In this document: in pieces, positions 55,108-64,000 of the stretch
Layout: each line of letters begins with the position of its first letter
Position numbering within the stretch: the first letter of the stretch is position 1
Assembly: GCF_021732705.1 (NCBI RefSeq)
Contig: NZ_JAKFUM010000010.1
Span: forward strand, 310,001 to 374,000
Source of the DNA: Nevskia sp.
GTDB lineage: Bacteria; Pseudomonadota; Gammaproteobacteria; Nevskiales; Nevskiaceae
DNA length: 64,000 nt
Direction of reading: 5' to 3'
Translations under genes and position numbers: made by a program
Notes under the pieces: model-generated
What the model was told of the DNA's origin: nothing
Databases searched by the model: none
Seen by the model: the letters and a program-made list of their open reading frames with translations, nothing else

Positions 55108-56564
55108 GCCGCGATCCCCTTCACCAGTTCGCGGAAGTGCGCGCCGCGGGCCTCGTAGTTCTTGTACTGGTCAAGGCTGGCACAGGCCGGCGACAGCAGC
55201 ACGCGGTCGCCGTGCTGCGCGGCCGCGCGCGCTTCGGCCACGGCCGCCGCGAGGTCCGGCACGCGCTTGATCGCGACCGACTTGCCGAGATCGCGCTCGA
55301 TCGCCGCCGCGTCCTGCCCGAACACGATGGCGAGGCGCGCCTTGGCGGCCAGCGGTGCCCGCAGCGCCGTGAAATCCTGACCCTTGCCCTGCCCGCCACC
55401 GATCCAGACCAGCGGTCCCTGCAGGCCGTGCAGCGCGGCCATCGTGGCGCCGACATTGGTGCCCTTGGAATCGTTGATCCACGACACGCCGTCGAGATCG
55501 GCCACCCATTCGCAGCGATGGGCGAGCCCCGGGAAGCTGAACAGCGCCTTGAAGATGCCGGCTTCATTGAGACCCGCGGCCTCGGCCAGCGCGAACGCGG
55601 CCAGCGCATTCGCGGCGTTGTGCAGGCCTTCGATCTTCAGGCTCGCGATCGGGAACAGCGGCGTCTCGCCTCGCGCGGCCCAGGTCTGTTCGTCATGCTC
55701 GATCAGGCCGAAGTGCCCCTTGGCCGGTGCATCGAGACCGAAGCTGACGACCCGCCGCGCGGTATGCGCGCCGGTATGCGTCGAGCGGTCATCGCGGTTG
55801 ACCACGGCGACCTGCGCGTGTGCGTAGATGCGCGCCTTCGCCGCCGTGTAGCGCTCCAGCGAGCCATGGCGATCGAGATGATCCGGCGAGATGTTCAGCA
55901 CCGTCGCCGCCACCAGATTCAACGATTCGGTGGTTTCGAGCTGGAAGCTCGACAGCTCCAGCACGTAGAGCTGGACCGCCGGATCGATCAGGTCCAGCGC
56001 CGGCGTGCCAAGGTTGCCGCCGACACCGGCGACGACACCGGCTTCGCGCGCCATCGCGCCGACCAGCTCGGTGACCGTGCTCTTGCCGTTGGAACCGGTG
56101 ATGCCGATCACGGTTGGGCTGGTCGCGCGTGTGCCTTCGAAACTGCCTTGAAGGGCACTTTCGAGCGCGGATCCAGCGGGCGGCAGCCCCGGGGAAGCGG
56201 GCGGCAGCGCTGAGTCAGCGGGAGGCGTCGCGAGATGACGGGCAAACAGCTCGATATCGCCGAGCAGTTCCAGTTGCGCCGCGCGCAGCGTCTCGATGAA
56301 CGGATCATCGAGCGGCACGCCGGGCGAGACCACCGCGAACGCGAACTGCGACAGCGGTGCCGGTGCGGCAAAGGCGCCGACGTGAATGCCGTCGACACCC
56401 GCCAGCGCCCGCAGTTCGTCGAGGCCAGCAGGGGCTGCGCGCGAGTCGGTCAGCACCATCCGCGCGCCTTCGCGCGACAGGTAGCGCGCGGTCGATGCGC
56501 CGCTCTTGCCGAGGCCGACGACGAGCACGGAACGTCCGCGATAACGCTTCACGGCGCTTTCCAT
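55104..56564 (-). CDS. murD: UDP-MurNAc-L-Ala-D-Glu ligase MurD with in-frame insert
   Basis: Adds D-Glu to UDP-MurNAc-L-Ala. 486 residues, against roughly 440-460 usual. N-terminal VLVVGLGKSGASTARYL, ATP loop GITGSNGKSTVTELVG (Lys161), NISPDHLDRHGS, WINDSKGTNVGATMAAL. Between the first domain and the ATP loop, about residues 112-149 form a Pro/Ala/Ser-rich insert (PPASPGLPPAG in its middle) that normal MurD lacks; it is encoded by the repeat at 56137-56195 plus flanks. The start at MESAVKRYRGR overlaps the short frame upstream (TGATG). All catalytic motifs remain, so it is probably active. Confidence 0.95.
   Translation of the reverse strand: MESAVKRYRGRSVLVVGLGKSGASTARYLSREGARMVLTDSRAAPAGLDELRALAGVDGIHVGAFAAPAPLSQFAFAVVSPGVPLDDPFIETLRAAQLELLGDIELFARHLATPPADSALPPASPGLPPAGSALESALQGSFEGTRATSPTVIGITGSNGKSTVTELVGAMAREAGVVAGVGGNLGTPALDLIDPAVQLYVLELSSFQLETTESLNLVAATVLNISPDHLDRHGSLERYTAAKARIYAHAQVAVVNRDDRSTHTGAHTARRVVSFGLDAPAKGHFGLIEHDEQTWAARGETPLFPIASLKIEGLHNAANALAAFALAEAAGLNEAGIFKALFSFPGLAHRCEWVADLDGVSWINDSKGTNVGATMAALHGLQGPLVWIGGGQGKGQDFTALRAPLAAKARLAIVFGQDAAAIERDLGKSVAIKRVPDLAAAVAEARAAAQHGDRVLLSPACASLDQYKNYEARGAHFRELVKGIAA
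56137..56195 (-). repeat. 59-bp structured repeat, copy 2 (inside murD)
   Basis: Inverted repeat 56137-56147 with 56154-56164 (one mismatch, 6-base loop), 7-base spacer, and the 24-base segment 56172-56195 identical to 1697-1720. Compared with copy 1, stem pairs 1-28 and 4-25 changed on both sides and stay paired. A shortened second copy of the rich segment appears to begin at 56196. Confidence 0.8.
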
Positions 56565-56659
56565 CAGCACGCCTCCGGGAGCGTCGAATCGCATTCGACG
56601 GCCACGCGGTCGGTGCCTTGCGCTGATTCCCGCACCGACGCTTCGCGAGACCGTGTCAT
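56564..56659 (-). CDS. Short reading frame between mraY and murD, unknown
   Basis: 31 codons from an ATG that overlaps the mraY stop to a TGA that overlaps the murD ATG. The product begins [12 protein letters not shown] and ends DRVAVECDSTLPEAC. The end resembles that of the ftsW-murG short frame (GRAIECE). A perfect 7-bp inverted repeat (GTCGAAT/ATTCGAC) lies in its DNA. Most genomes have mraY and murD next to each other without this. Might be a decayed element kept in frame for coupling. Confidence 0.35.
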   Translation of the reverse strand: MTRSREASVRESAQGTDRVAVECDSTLPEAC

Positions 56660-57744
56660 CAGCGCACCTTCAACGTCGACAGCCCGATCAGCACCAGAAT
56701 CAGCGTGATGATCCAGAAGCGCACGATGATCTTCGGCTCGGGCCAGCCCTTCAGTTCGTAGTGGTGATGCAGCGGCGCCATCCGGAAGATGCGCTTGCCG
56801 CCGGAGTACTTGAAGTACGTCACCTGGATCGCCACCGACAGCGTTTCGGCCACGAACACGCCGCCCATGATCGCCAGCACGATTTCCTGCCGGACGAGCA
56901 CCGCGACCACGCCGAGCGCGGCACCGAGCGCCAGGGCGCCGACATCGCCCATGAACACTTCGGCCGGGTACGCGTTGAACCACAGGAAGCCCAGACCGGC
57001 ACCGGCGATCGCGGTGCAGAACACCGCCAGCTCGCCGACACCCTGGATGTACGGAATGCCGAGGTACGTGGCGATCTTCACGTTGCCGGTGGCGTAGGCA
57101 AAGATCGCCAGTGCCGAGGCCACCAGTACGGTCGGCATGATCGCGAGACCGTCGAGACCGTCGGTCAGGTTCACGGCATTGGAGCTGCCGACGATGACCA
57201 GATAGGTCCACGGGATGAAGAAGATTCCGAGCGGAATCGTCACGTCCTTCAGGAACGGCACGATCAGCGCGGTCTCGATCGGCGTCTTCGCCGTGCTCCA
57301 GATCGCCACCGCGGTGCCGAAGCCGGCCAGCGACAGCCAGAAGTACTTCTTGCGGGCGACGAGGCCCTTGGTGTTCTTCTTGGTGATCTTGAGGTAGTCG
57401 TCGACGAAGCCGACGACGCCGAAGGCCAGCGTCACGATCAGCGCGAACCAGACGAAGCGGTTGGTCAGATCCGCCCACAGCAGGGTCGCGATGGCGATGC
57501 CGGCGATGATCATCGAGCCGCCCATCGTCGGCGTGCCGGTCTTCTTCAGGTGCGACTGCGGGCCGTCGGTGCGGATCACCTGACCGAACTTCAGCACCTG
57601 CAGGCGGCGGATGATCGCCGGGCCGAACACGAAGCAGAACAGCAGCGAGGTCAGCACGCCGAGGATCGCCCGGAACGTCAGATAGCCGAACAGGTTGAAG
57701 CCGCTGATGTAGTGCCGGAGGTATTCGGCGAGTGCGTACAGCAT
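56659..57744 (-). CDS. mraY: Phospho-MurNAc-pentapeptide transferase MraY
   Basis: Transfers phospho-MurNAc-pentapeptide to undecaprenyl phosphate, giving lipid I. 361 residues, ten spans. Seen: [29 protein letters not shown] (Asp pair), [14 protein letters not shown], and the [15 protein letters not shown]-terminal segment. Overlaps murF (ATGA). Confidence 0.98.
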   Translation of the reverse strand: MLYALAEYLRHYISGFNLFGYLTFRAILGVLTSLLFCFVFGPAIIRRLQVLKFGQVIRTDGPQSHLKKTGTPTMGGSMIIAGIAIATLLWADLTNRFVWFALIVTLAFGVVGFVDDYLKITKKNTKGLVARKKYFWLSLAGFGTAVAIWSTAKTPIETALIVPFLKDVTIPLGIFFIPWTYLVIVGSSNAVNLTDGLDGLAIMPTVLVASALAIFAYATGNVKIATYLGIPYIQGVGELAVFCTAIAGAGLGFLWFNAYPAEVFMGDVGALALGAALGVVAVLVRQEIVLAIMGGVFVAETLSVAIQVTYFKYSGGKRIFRMAPLHHHYELKGWPEPKIIVRFWIITLILVLIGLSTLKVR

Positions 57745-59111
57745 CAGTGCGCACCCTCGGCTGCCGAGCCGGTCAGCGCCGCCACGACCCGTTCCATCCG
57801 CGCGCCGCGCGAGCCCTTGACCAGCACCGTCACTCCTTCGTTCAAGTCATCGCGCAGCGCGGCCACCAGATCGTCGATCTGCTCGAAGCCGCGCGCCTGC
57901 GCGCCAAAGCCATCGGCCGCGTGCTGCGCCATCGCACCGAGGGTGTAGAGCCGTTCGATGCCGAGCGCGCGCGCGTCGCGCCCGGCGTCTTCGTGAATCG
58001 TCGCGGCATCCGGACCGAGTTCGCGCATCTCGCCAAGCACCAGCACGCGCTGGCCGGGCAGGCTCGCGAGCAGGTTCATTGCGGCGCGCAAGCTCGTCGG
58101 ATTGGCGTTGTAGCTGTCGTCCAGCAGCCGTGCGCCTTCGCGCGTCGTCTTCCAGTTCAGCCGTCCGGCGACCGGCGCCACGCAGGCAAGACCGGCCGCG
58201 ATCTGCTCGATCGTCAGCCCCATCGCGAGGCCCGCCGCGGCGGCACTCAGCGCATTCGACACGTTGTGGGCACCCGGCAGCGCGATCTCGACGCGGATCG
58301 AGCCGCTCGGCGCGATCAGGGTGAACGCGGTCGCGGTCGGCGCATGCTCGGGCACGCCGGTCACCGCTTCGGCGCGCACGTCGGCTTCCGGCGACAGGCC
58401 GAAGCTCAGCACCGAGGCCTTCGCCGCAAGCCGCCGCCACAGCGGTGCATACGGATCGTCGGCATTGATCACGGCGACCCCGCCATCGAGCGCCTCGAAC
58501 AGCTCGCCCTTGGCGTGGGCCACGCCTTCGCGCGAGCCGAAGCCTTCGAGATGGGCATCACCGGCCTGCGTGACGATGCCGATCTGCGGCAGCGCGAAGC
58601 TCGCCAGCTGCGCGATCTCGCGATGATGGTTGGCGCCCATCTCGATCACCGCCGTGCGGTGCTCGCGGCGCAGCTTCAGCAGGGTCAGCGGCACGCCGAT
58701 GTGATTGTTGAGGTTGCCCTCGGTGGCCAGCACCGGGCCGCGTTCGGCCGCCACCGCGGCCATGATCTGCTTGGTCGTGGTCTTGCCGCTGGAACCGGTG
58801 ATGCCGATCACCGGAATGTCGAAATCCTGCCGCCAGCTGCGCGCATAGCGCTGCAGGCCATCGAGCGTGTCCGGCACCAGAATCTGCGAGCCGCCGGCAT
58901 CGACGAGGCGCGACACCAGCGCGCCGACCGCGCCGAGCGCCAATGCCCGCTGCACGTAGTCGTGGCCATCGAAGCGCTCGCCGACCAGGGCCACGAACAG
59001 ATCGCCCGGCTGCAGCTGCCGGGTATCGGTGACAACTCTCGCGAATGCGGCATCCGCGCCATGCAGGCTCGCGTCGAGCCGGCGCGCGACGTCGCTCAGG
59101 TTCTCCATCAT
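57744..59111 (-). CDS. murF: UDP-MurNAc-tripeptide-D-Ala-D-Ala ligase MurF
   Basis: Adds D-Ala-D-Ala to complete the pentapeptide. 455 residues. ATP loop [46 protein letters not shown], and [13 protein letters not shown]. Two Met codons at the start (59111 and 59108); either overlaps the murE stop. Confidence 0.97.
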   Translation of the reverse strand: MMENLSDVARRLDASLHGADAAFARVVTDTRQLQPGDLFVALVGERFDGHDYVQRALALGAVGALVSRLVDAGGSQILVPDTLDGLQRYARSWRQDFDIPVIGITGSSGKTTTKQIMAAVAAERGPVLATEGNLNNHIGVPLTLLKLRREHRTAVIEMGANHHREIAQLASFALPQIGIVTQAGDAHLEGFGSREGVAHAKGELFEALDGGVAVINADDPYAPLWRRLAAKASVLSFGLSPEADVRAEAVTGVPEHAPTATAFTLIAPSGSIRVEIALPGAHNVSNALSAAAAGLAMGLTIEQIAAGLACVAPVAGRLNWKTTREGARLLDDSYNANPTSLRAAMNLLASLPGQRVLVLGEMRELGPDAATIHEDAGRDARALGIERLYTLGAMAQHAADGFGAQARGFEQIDDLVAALRDDLNEGVTVLVKGSRGARMERVVAALTGSAAEGAH

Positions 59112-60607
59112 GGTCGCACCGGCAGGCCGAGCAGACCGGCGACGAAGGCGCGGTCCGAAAAGTCGCGCCGTTCGGCGCCATACAGCTGGTAGTCCTCGTG
59201 ACCCTTGCCGGCGACGAGCACGACATCGCCGTCATCCGCCGCGTCCACGGCCGCGCGAATCGCGGTGGCGCGGTCATGGATGACGCGGGCGGCACGGCCT
59301 TCCGGCAAGCCTGCGCGCACGGCGTCGGTGATCGCGATCGGATCTTCGCTGCGCGGGTTGTCGTCGGTGATGATCAGCCGGTCGGCGCGCGCAGCGGCGG
59401 CTGCCGCCATCAGCGGACGCTTGCCGCGATCGCGATCGCCACCGCAGCCGAATACGGCCGTCAGGCGGCCGGTGGTGTGCGCGCGCAGCGCGATCAGTAC
59501 CTGCTCCAGCGCCTGCGGCGTATGCGCGTAGTCGACGACGACCAGCGGGCCGTGCGCGCCCCGGAAGCCTTCGATGCGTCCCGGCACCGTGGTCGACTGC
59601 TGCAGCGCCGCCGTCGCATCGGCCAGCGATACGCCTTTCGCCAGCAACACCGACAGCGCGGCCAGCAGGTTGAAGGCATTGAAGCGGCCGAACAGCGCGC
59701 AGTCGAGCCGGCCGTTGCCCCATGCCGTGCGCAGTGCCAGACGCAGGCCACCGGCATGCAGTTCCAGGTCATCGCCGAGCACGTATTCGCCAGCGGACGG
59801 AACATCGCCGCCGAGACCGTAGGCGATGACGCGCCGGCCCTGCCGCTGAAGTTCATCCGCCCAGCGCGCGCCGTGCGCGTCGTCACGGTTCAGCACCGCT
59901 GCACCGAGGCCGGGCCAGTCGAACAGCCGACGCTTGGCTGCGGCGTAGGCCTCGACCGTGCCGTGATAGTCGAGATGATCGCGGCCGACGTTGGTCAGCA
60001 CCGCGACATCGAACGCGACACCACCGACGCGCGCCTGATCCAGCGCGTGCGAAGACACTTCCATCGCGCAGGACGTGGCACCGGCGTCGCGGGCCTCGGC
60101 CAGCAGCGCCTGCAGACGGATCGGGTCCGGCGTCGTGTGCGAGGCCTCGACCAGTGCGCCAAGGCGGCCGTAGCCAAGCGTGCCGAAGTACGCGCAAGGC
60201 TGATCCAGCCGCTCCAGCGCCTGCGCGATCAGATGCGCGGTGGAGGTCTTGCCGTCGGTACCGGTGATGCCGGCGGTGAACAGGGTGCGGCTCGGCTCGC
60301 GATACCAGCGCGCGGCGATGTCGCCGACCTTGCGGGCCAGGCTTTCGATCGCGATCACCGGCACGCCGAGTGTCGATTCCGCGATGCCCGGAGCCGGCTC
60401 CCACAGCACGACCGCCGCGCCGCGCTCGAGCGCTTGGCCGACATGCGACAGCCCGTGCGCTGCCGAGCCGCGAACCGCGAGAAACGCAGCTCCCGGGACG
60501 ACGCGACGGCTGTCGAGTTCCAGCGCGGTGACGGCGATGTCCGGCACGCCGTTGGCGATGCCGTCCAGCAGGCTGCGCAGGTTGCGCGTGGCGAGGGCGG
60601 CGCTCAC
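59108..60607 (-). CDS. murE: UDP-MurNAc-L-Ala-D-Glu-2,6-diaminopimelate ligase MurE
   Basis: Adds the third residue of the stem peptide. 499 residues. ATP loop GITGTDGKTSTAHL, TTPDPIRLQ, EVSSHALDQARV, and the DNPR motif (416-419) that selects meso-diaminopimelate. First codon GTG at 60607, overlapping the ftsI stop (GTGA). The longer open frame into ftsI is rejected. Confidence 0.97.
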   Translation of the reverse strand: MSAALATRNLRSLLDGIANGVPDIAVTALELDSRRVVPGAAFLAVRGSAAHGLSHVGQALERGAAVVLWEPAPGIAESTLGVPVIAIESLARKVGDIAARWYREPSRTLFTAGITGTDGKTSTAHLIAQALERLDQPCAYFGTLGYGRLGALVEASHTTPDPIRLQALLAEARDAGATSCAMEVSSHALDQARVGGVAFDVAVLTNVGRDHLDYHGTVEAYAAAKRRLFDWPGLGAAVLNRDDAHGARWADELQRQGRRVIAYGLGGDVPSAGEYVLGDDLELHAGGLRLALRTAWGNGRLDCALFGRFNAFNLLAALSVLLAKGVSLADATAALQQSTTVPGRIEGFRGAHGPLVVVDYAHTPQALEQVLIALRAHTTGRLTAVFGCGGDRDRGKRPLMAAAAAARADRLIITDDNPRSEDPIAITDAVRAGLPEGRAARVIHDRATAIRAAVDAADDGDVVLVAGKGHEDYQLYGAERRDFSDRAFVAGLLGLPVRP

Positions 60608-62361
60608 GGACGCGACCTCGCGATCTGCGGCGCCGCCGTGGCATCGACGACCTGCTGCGATTTCGGCAGCGCCGGCGGCATCTCGTCCGGCTTGATCTGC
60701 AGCAGGCGCGCGGCACCCGCCATCACGCGGCCGAAGACCGGCGCGGACACGGCACCGCCGTAGTACTCGCCATTGCCCGGCTCGTCGATCATCACCAGCG
60801 CGACCAGTTCCGGATGCTCGGCCGGCATCATGCCGATGAAGGCCGACTGGTGAACGCCTTCGAGATAGCGGCCGTTCTCGTTCTTCTTGACCGTGCCGGT
60901 CTTGCCGGCAACGCGGTAGCCCGGCACCGCGGCCTTGGTGCCGGTGCCGCCGGTCGTGGTCACGCCTTCCATCATGCGGCGGACCAGCTGCGCGGTGTGC
61001 GCCGAGACCACGCGCTGCGGCGGCACGGCCGATGGCCGGGCAATGACCGACAGCGCCGGCATCAGGCCATCGTTGGCCAGCGCGCAGTAGGCGCGCACCA
61101 ACTGCAGCGCGTTGACCGTCATCGAATAGCCGTACGACGCGGTCACCGTGTCCGACGGCCGCCACTGGTGGAAGTCGCGCAGCACGGTCGGCGATTCGGC
61201 CGGCAGGCCGGCGCGCACCGGGTCACCGAAGCCGAAGCGGCTGTAGCCGGTCCACATCGTTTCCGCGCCCATCAGCCAGCCGATGTGCGCGGCGCCGACG
61301 TTCGACGACTTCGCCAGCAGCTTGGTCAGATCGACATCGCCGGCCGGATGGACATCGCGCACGGTGACGTCGGCGATCTTGTAGGTGCCGTTGCCGGTAT
61401 CGACGTGATAATCCGGGCTGATCACGCGCGCTTCGAGGGCCTCGGCAACCATCAGCGGCTTGATCGTCGAGCCGGGCTCGAAGGTCATGGTCACGGCGCG
61501 GTTGCGCAGCGCTTCCGGCTCGCGCAGGTCGGAGCGGTTCGGATTGAAGCCGGGCTGGCTGGCGAGCGCGAGGATGTCGCCGCTGCGGGCATCGGCCAGC
61601 ACGATCAGGCCGCCAACCGCCTTGTTGCTCTCCACGGCCGCCTTCAGCTCGCGGTACGCGAGGTACTGCAGCCGCAGATCGAGCGTCAGCTGAACGTCGG
61701 TGCCCGGCGTGGCCGGCTTCAGTTCCTCCGGATCCTCGACCACGCGGCGGCGCTTGTCGCGCACCACGCGACGCTTGCCGGGCGCACCGCTCAATGCAGT
61801 ATCGGCCGTGCGTTCGACGCCGGCCATCGCCTTGCCTTCGAAATCGAGGAAGCCGACCACGTGCGCGGCGACTTCGCCGGCCGGGTAGTAGCGCCGGTAG
61901 TCCGGCTCGATCTCGACCCCTGGCGCCTTCAGCGCGGCCAGCCGCTGGGCGTCGTCCGGGTTCATCCAGCGCCGCAGGTAGACCTGCTGCAGCCCCTGGG
62001 CATCGCGTTCCTTCAGGTAGCTGGTCAGCTCGCCCGGCCGCTCCTGCAGCACCTTTTCGGCGGCGGCGATGTAGCGCGGCTCGGCCAGCAATTTCTTCGG
62101 GTTGGCGGTGATCGACATCACTGGCGCCGACAGCGCCAGCGGCTCGCCATGGCGGTCGCGCACGGCACCGCGATGAGCGCGCAGCTCCTGGGTCTTGATG
62201 TGCTGGCGATCGCCCTGGCGGTTGTAGTCGCTCGGTGCCACCACCTGCATCATGAAAGCCTTGCCGACGATGACGATGGCAAACACGCCGAACAGGCCGA
62301 GCACGGCCTTGCGGCGCCAGGCTTCCGGGGCATCGGGCTGGCTGCGGAACGCGGCGGTCAC
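60604..62361 (-). CDS. ftsI: Septal peptidoglycan transpeptidase FtsI (PBP3)
   Basis: Cross-links septal peptidoglycan together with FtsW. 585 residues. One N-terminal span (VLGLFGVFAIVIVGKAFMM), a dimerisation domain, and penicillin-binding motifs STIKP (Ser298), SSN (Ser352) and KTGT (Lys487). The first codon is GTG at 62361, overlapping the ftsL stop. Confidence 0.97.
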   Translation of the reverse strand: MTAAFRSQPDAPEAWRRKAVLGLFGVFAIVIVGKAFMMQVVAPSDYNRQGDRQHIKTQELRAHRGAVRDRHGEPLALSAPVMSITANPKKLLAEPRYIAAAEKVLQERPGELTSYLKERDAQGLQQVYLRRWMNPDDAQRLAALKAPGVEIEPDYRRYYPAGEVAAHVVGFLDFEGKAMAGVERTADTALSGAPGKRRVVRDKRRRVVEDPEELKPATPGTDVQLTLDLRLQYLAYRELKAAVESNKAVGGLIVLADARSGDILALASQPGFNPNRSDLREPEALRNRAVTMTFEPGSTIKPLMVAEALEARVISPDYHVDTGNGTYKIADVTVRDVHPAGDVDLTKLLAKSSNVGAAHIGWLMGAETMWTGYSRFGFGDPVRAGLPAESPTVLRDFHQWRPSDTVTASYGYSMTVNALQLVRAYCALANDGLMPALSVIARPSAVPPQRVVSAHTAQLVRRMMEGVTTTGGTGTKAAVPGYRVAGKTGTVKKNENGRYLEGVHQSAFIGMMPAEHPELVALVMIDEPGNGEYYGGAVSAPVFGRVMAGAARLLQIKPDEMPPALPKSQQVVDATAAPQIARSRP

Positions 62362-62696
62362 GGCTGTGCTCCCGTCGAGTCGGCCGCGCTTGCGGCGCCA
62401 CCGGCTTCGACGATCTGGAACGCGCCCGGCTCCACCAGACCGAACTGCGCGCGGGCAATCGGCTCGATGCGGGCGGCCTGCGCCAGGGTCGCTTCCTCGA
62501 GCTGCAGCTGTGCCCATTCCAGCTCCAGCCGCTCGTGCTCGACGCGCAGCGCTTCGGACTGGGTGGCCAGCCGGCGATGCTCGTTCTTGATCTGGACCAC
62601 CGCCAGCGCAGAAATCACGACGAACAGCGCGAGGGTGAACGGCAGCAGCGTGCCGCCACCGGTCGATGCGACGTCCTTGCGCGACGTGGCGCTCAT
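62358..62696 (-). CDS. ftsL: Cell division protein FtsL
   Basis: Small bitopic divisome protein acting with FtsB and FtsQ. 112 residues: a short cytoplasmic head, span LLPFTLALFVVISALAVVQI, then a leucine-rich coiled coil (SEALRVEHERLELEWAQLQL) and a C-terminal tail. Identified by topology and position between rsmH and ftsI. Confidence 0.93.
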   Translation of the reverse strand: MSATSRKDVASTGGGTLLPFTLALFVVISALAVVQIKNEHRRLATQSEALRVEHERLELEWAQLQLEEATLAQAARIEPIARAQFGLVEPGAFQIVEAGGAASAADSTGAQP

Positions 62697-63637
62697 GACG
62701 GCAGCCGCTCGGCGACGCGCAGCACGGCGGAGCGGGCGCGCGGATTGGCGCTCGCTTCCTCGTCGGTCGGGAACTGACGACCGACCGGCTCCAGCGTGGC
62801 CCGGACGAAATCGGTGTCACGGGCGTGGTCGCGAATGAAACGCTTGACGATGCGATCTTCCAGCGAATGGAAGCTGATCACGGCAAGGCGCCCGCCCGGC
62901 GCCAGCAGGCCGATCGAGGCTTCCAGCGCGGTTTCCAGCGCCGACAGCTCGCCGTTCACGTGGATGCGGATCGCCTGAAAGCTGCGCGTGGCCGGATGGA
63001 TCTTGAAGCTGCGCGGGCCCGGCACCGACGCGATCAGGCTGGCGAGCTGGGCCGTGGTGCGGATCGGCTCGACGCTGCGCGCCTCGACGATCTTGCGGGC
63101 GATGCGGCGGCTGTTGCGCTCTTCGCCGAACTCGTACAGGACGTCGGCGATGGCAGCGTCCGACGCGCGCGCCAGCCATTCGGCCGCGGATTCGCCGGAC
63201 GACGGATCCATCCGCATGTCGAGCGGACCATCGTGCGAGAAGCTGAAACCGCGCGCGGCATCGTCGAACTGCGGGCTGGACACGCCGAGATCGAGCAGCA
63301 GGCCGTCGACCTTGCCGGCCATGCCGATCTCGGCAGCCACGCGACCGACATCGGCGAAGTTGCGGTTGTGGAAATGGAAGTTCGGCAGCGCGCCGAACTC
63401 GGCTGCGGCATGGCGGGCGGCTTCGGGATCGCGATCGAAGCCGTGCAGTGCGCCGGTACCTTCGAGCGCGGCGAGAATCGCGCCGCTGTGACCGCCGCGG
63501 CCAAAGGTGCCATCCACATAGATTCCGCCCGGGCGGACGGCAAGTCCGGCCAGGGCTTCATCGAGCAGGACTGGCCGATGCGCAAACATCCGGCTAGCGG
63601 CCCCGATCGAAGACTGCGCGGGCGATGAGGGCAGCAC
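62693..63637 (-). CDS. rsmH: 16S rRNA m4C1402 methyltransferase RsmH
   Basis: Methylates N4 of C1402 in 16S rRNA. 314 residues from GTG 63637, or about 298 from the ATG at 63589 (MFAHRPVLLDEAL), which is the commoner N-terminus. SAM-binding YVDGTFGRGGHSGAIL, GLLLDLGVSSPQFDD, RGFSFSHDGPLDMRMD, and VISFHSLEDRIVKRF. Nine bases after the mraZ stop; overlaps ftsL. Confidence 0.96.
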   Translation of the reverse strand: MLPSSPAQSSIGAASRMFAHRPVLLDEALAGLAVRPGGIYVDGTFGRGGHSGAILAALEGTGALHGFDRDPEAARHAAAEFGALPNFHFHNRNFADVGRVAAEIGMAGKVDGLLLDLGVSSPQFDDAARGFSFSHDGPLDMRMDPSSGESAAEWLARASDAAIADVLYEFGEERNSRRIARKIVEARSVEPIRTTAQLASLIASVPGPRSFKIHPATRSFQAIRIHVNGELSALETALEASIGLLAPGGRLAVISFHSLEDRIVKRFIRDHARDTDFVRATLEPVGRQFPTDEEASANPRARSAVLRVAERLPS

Positions 63638-63646
63638 GGGGCGGCC

Positions 63647-64000
63647 TCATGGCACAGCCAGCGCCGCGAAGGCGTCGGCGTAGTGGGTCTGGCCTTCGGT
63701 GTTGTTGGCCTGCCACTGGGCATACGACCACAGTTCGAAATGATCGTAGGCGCCGACCAGCACGACATCGGTGCCCAGCGCCTTCATGTCGCGCAGCAGC
63801 GGCGGCACGCCGATCCGGCCCTGTCCGTCGATCTCGGATTCAACTGCGTTGCCGAGGAACAGGCGCTGCACCAGCACGCGCTTGGCGCGGTCGGCGATCT
63901 TCGGAATCTGCTGCGCCATCGTCCGGAACACCGGCGCGGGATAGATCTCGATGCACTCCGGGCCGAGGGTCACGGCCAGTTCCTTGCCGTACTCGTCCGC
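63647..64000 (-). CDS. mraZ: MraZ, dcw-cluster regulator, N-terminus outside the window
   Basis: AbrB-like DNA-binding regulator of the dcw cluster. 117 codons plus the stop are visible; the frame is open to the last base (ADEYGKELAVTLGPECIEIY at the cut end). Seen: the second MraZ repeat VESEIDGQGRIGVPPLLRDM and VVLVGAYDHFELWSYAQWQ. The GTG at 63973 is inside the gene and not the start. The promoter of the cluster should lie beyond 64000. Confidence 0.93.
   Translation of the reverse strand, partial: ADEYGKELAVTLGPECIEIYPAPVFRTMAQQIPKIADRAKRVLVQRLFLGNAVESEIDGQGRIGVPPLLRDMKALGTDVVLVGAYDHFELWSYAQWQANNTEGQTHYADAFAALAVP

Overview
The window is about two-thirds G+C, densely packed with genes, and reads as chromosomal DNA of a gammaproteobacterium. 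The best indicators are a division and cell-wall (dcw) cluster ending in lpxC, followed by dciA, an M23 peptidase, secA, argJ and a MutT/ThiE-type fusion, plus the pilD-coaE-zapD-yacG block. This order is familiar from Pseudomonas and the Nevskiales/Xanthomonadales side of the class. A Nevskia/Solimonas-like bacterium is my inference; there is no rRNA here to settle it.

Layout. 1-3052 (minus strand): parB (cut by the window edge), parA, rsmG and a CoA-binding protein. 3116-8494: an OmpR-type response regulator and a very large soluble multi-PAS hybrid histidine kinase. 8577-13427: a secreted ADYC-domain protein with a partner made of LNG/LQG repeats, an alpha/beta-hydrolase lipoprotein and a CSLREA beta-helix protein. 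13435-18981: a peptide-utilisation group of a DUF885 metalloprotein, an M2 (ACE-like) peptidase lipoprotein and a POT-family peptide transporter. 19429-23963: plsB, an FKBP-type isomerase lipoprotein, a PspC protein and a DUF4124 protein. 24155-31020: a TetR regulator and three exported proteins (a beta-propeller, an unrecognised protein, and a fused beta-helix/diheme cytochrome), with a strikingly A+T-rich patch at 26.2-26.4 kb. 31108-35258: HerA-like ATPase, pilD, coaE, zapD, yacG. 35273-39034: MpaB-like oxygenase, a divergent TetR regulator with a clear operator, mutT and a dienelactone hydrolase. 39106-64000: argJ, secA, M23 peptidase, dciA, lpxC and the whole dcw cluster in reverse (ftsZ, ftsA, ftsQ, ddlB, murB, murC, murG, ftsW, murD, mraY, murF, murE, ftsI, ftsL, rsmH, mraZ), the last cut by the window edge.

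How the parts work together. The dcw genes overlap by 1-8 bases almost throughout, so they look translationally coupled. They cover peptidoglycan precursor synthesis from UDP-MurNAc to lipid II, plus the septal machinery. lpxC has its own promoter. The peptidase and transporter genes would cut peptides outside the cytoplasm and import the products.

The most unusual signal is in the dcw cluster. murD carries an in-frame insert of roughly 37 codons just before its ATP-binding loop. That insert contains a 59-base hairpin element which recurs between rsmG and parA, with paired, compensating changes in the stem. Two extra short reading frames sit between mraY and murD and between ftsW and murG. 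Both keep the stop/start overlaps of the operon, and the second begins with a near-copy of the murG start. Together these suggest small structured elements that have spread in this genome, including into an essential gene.
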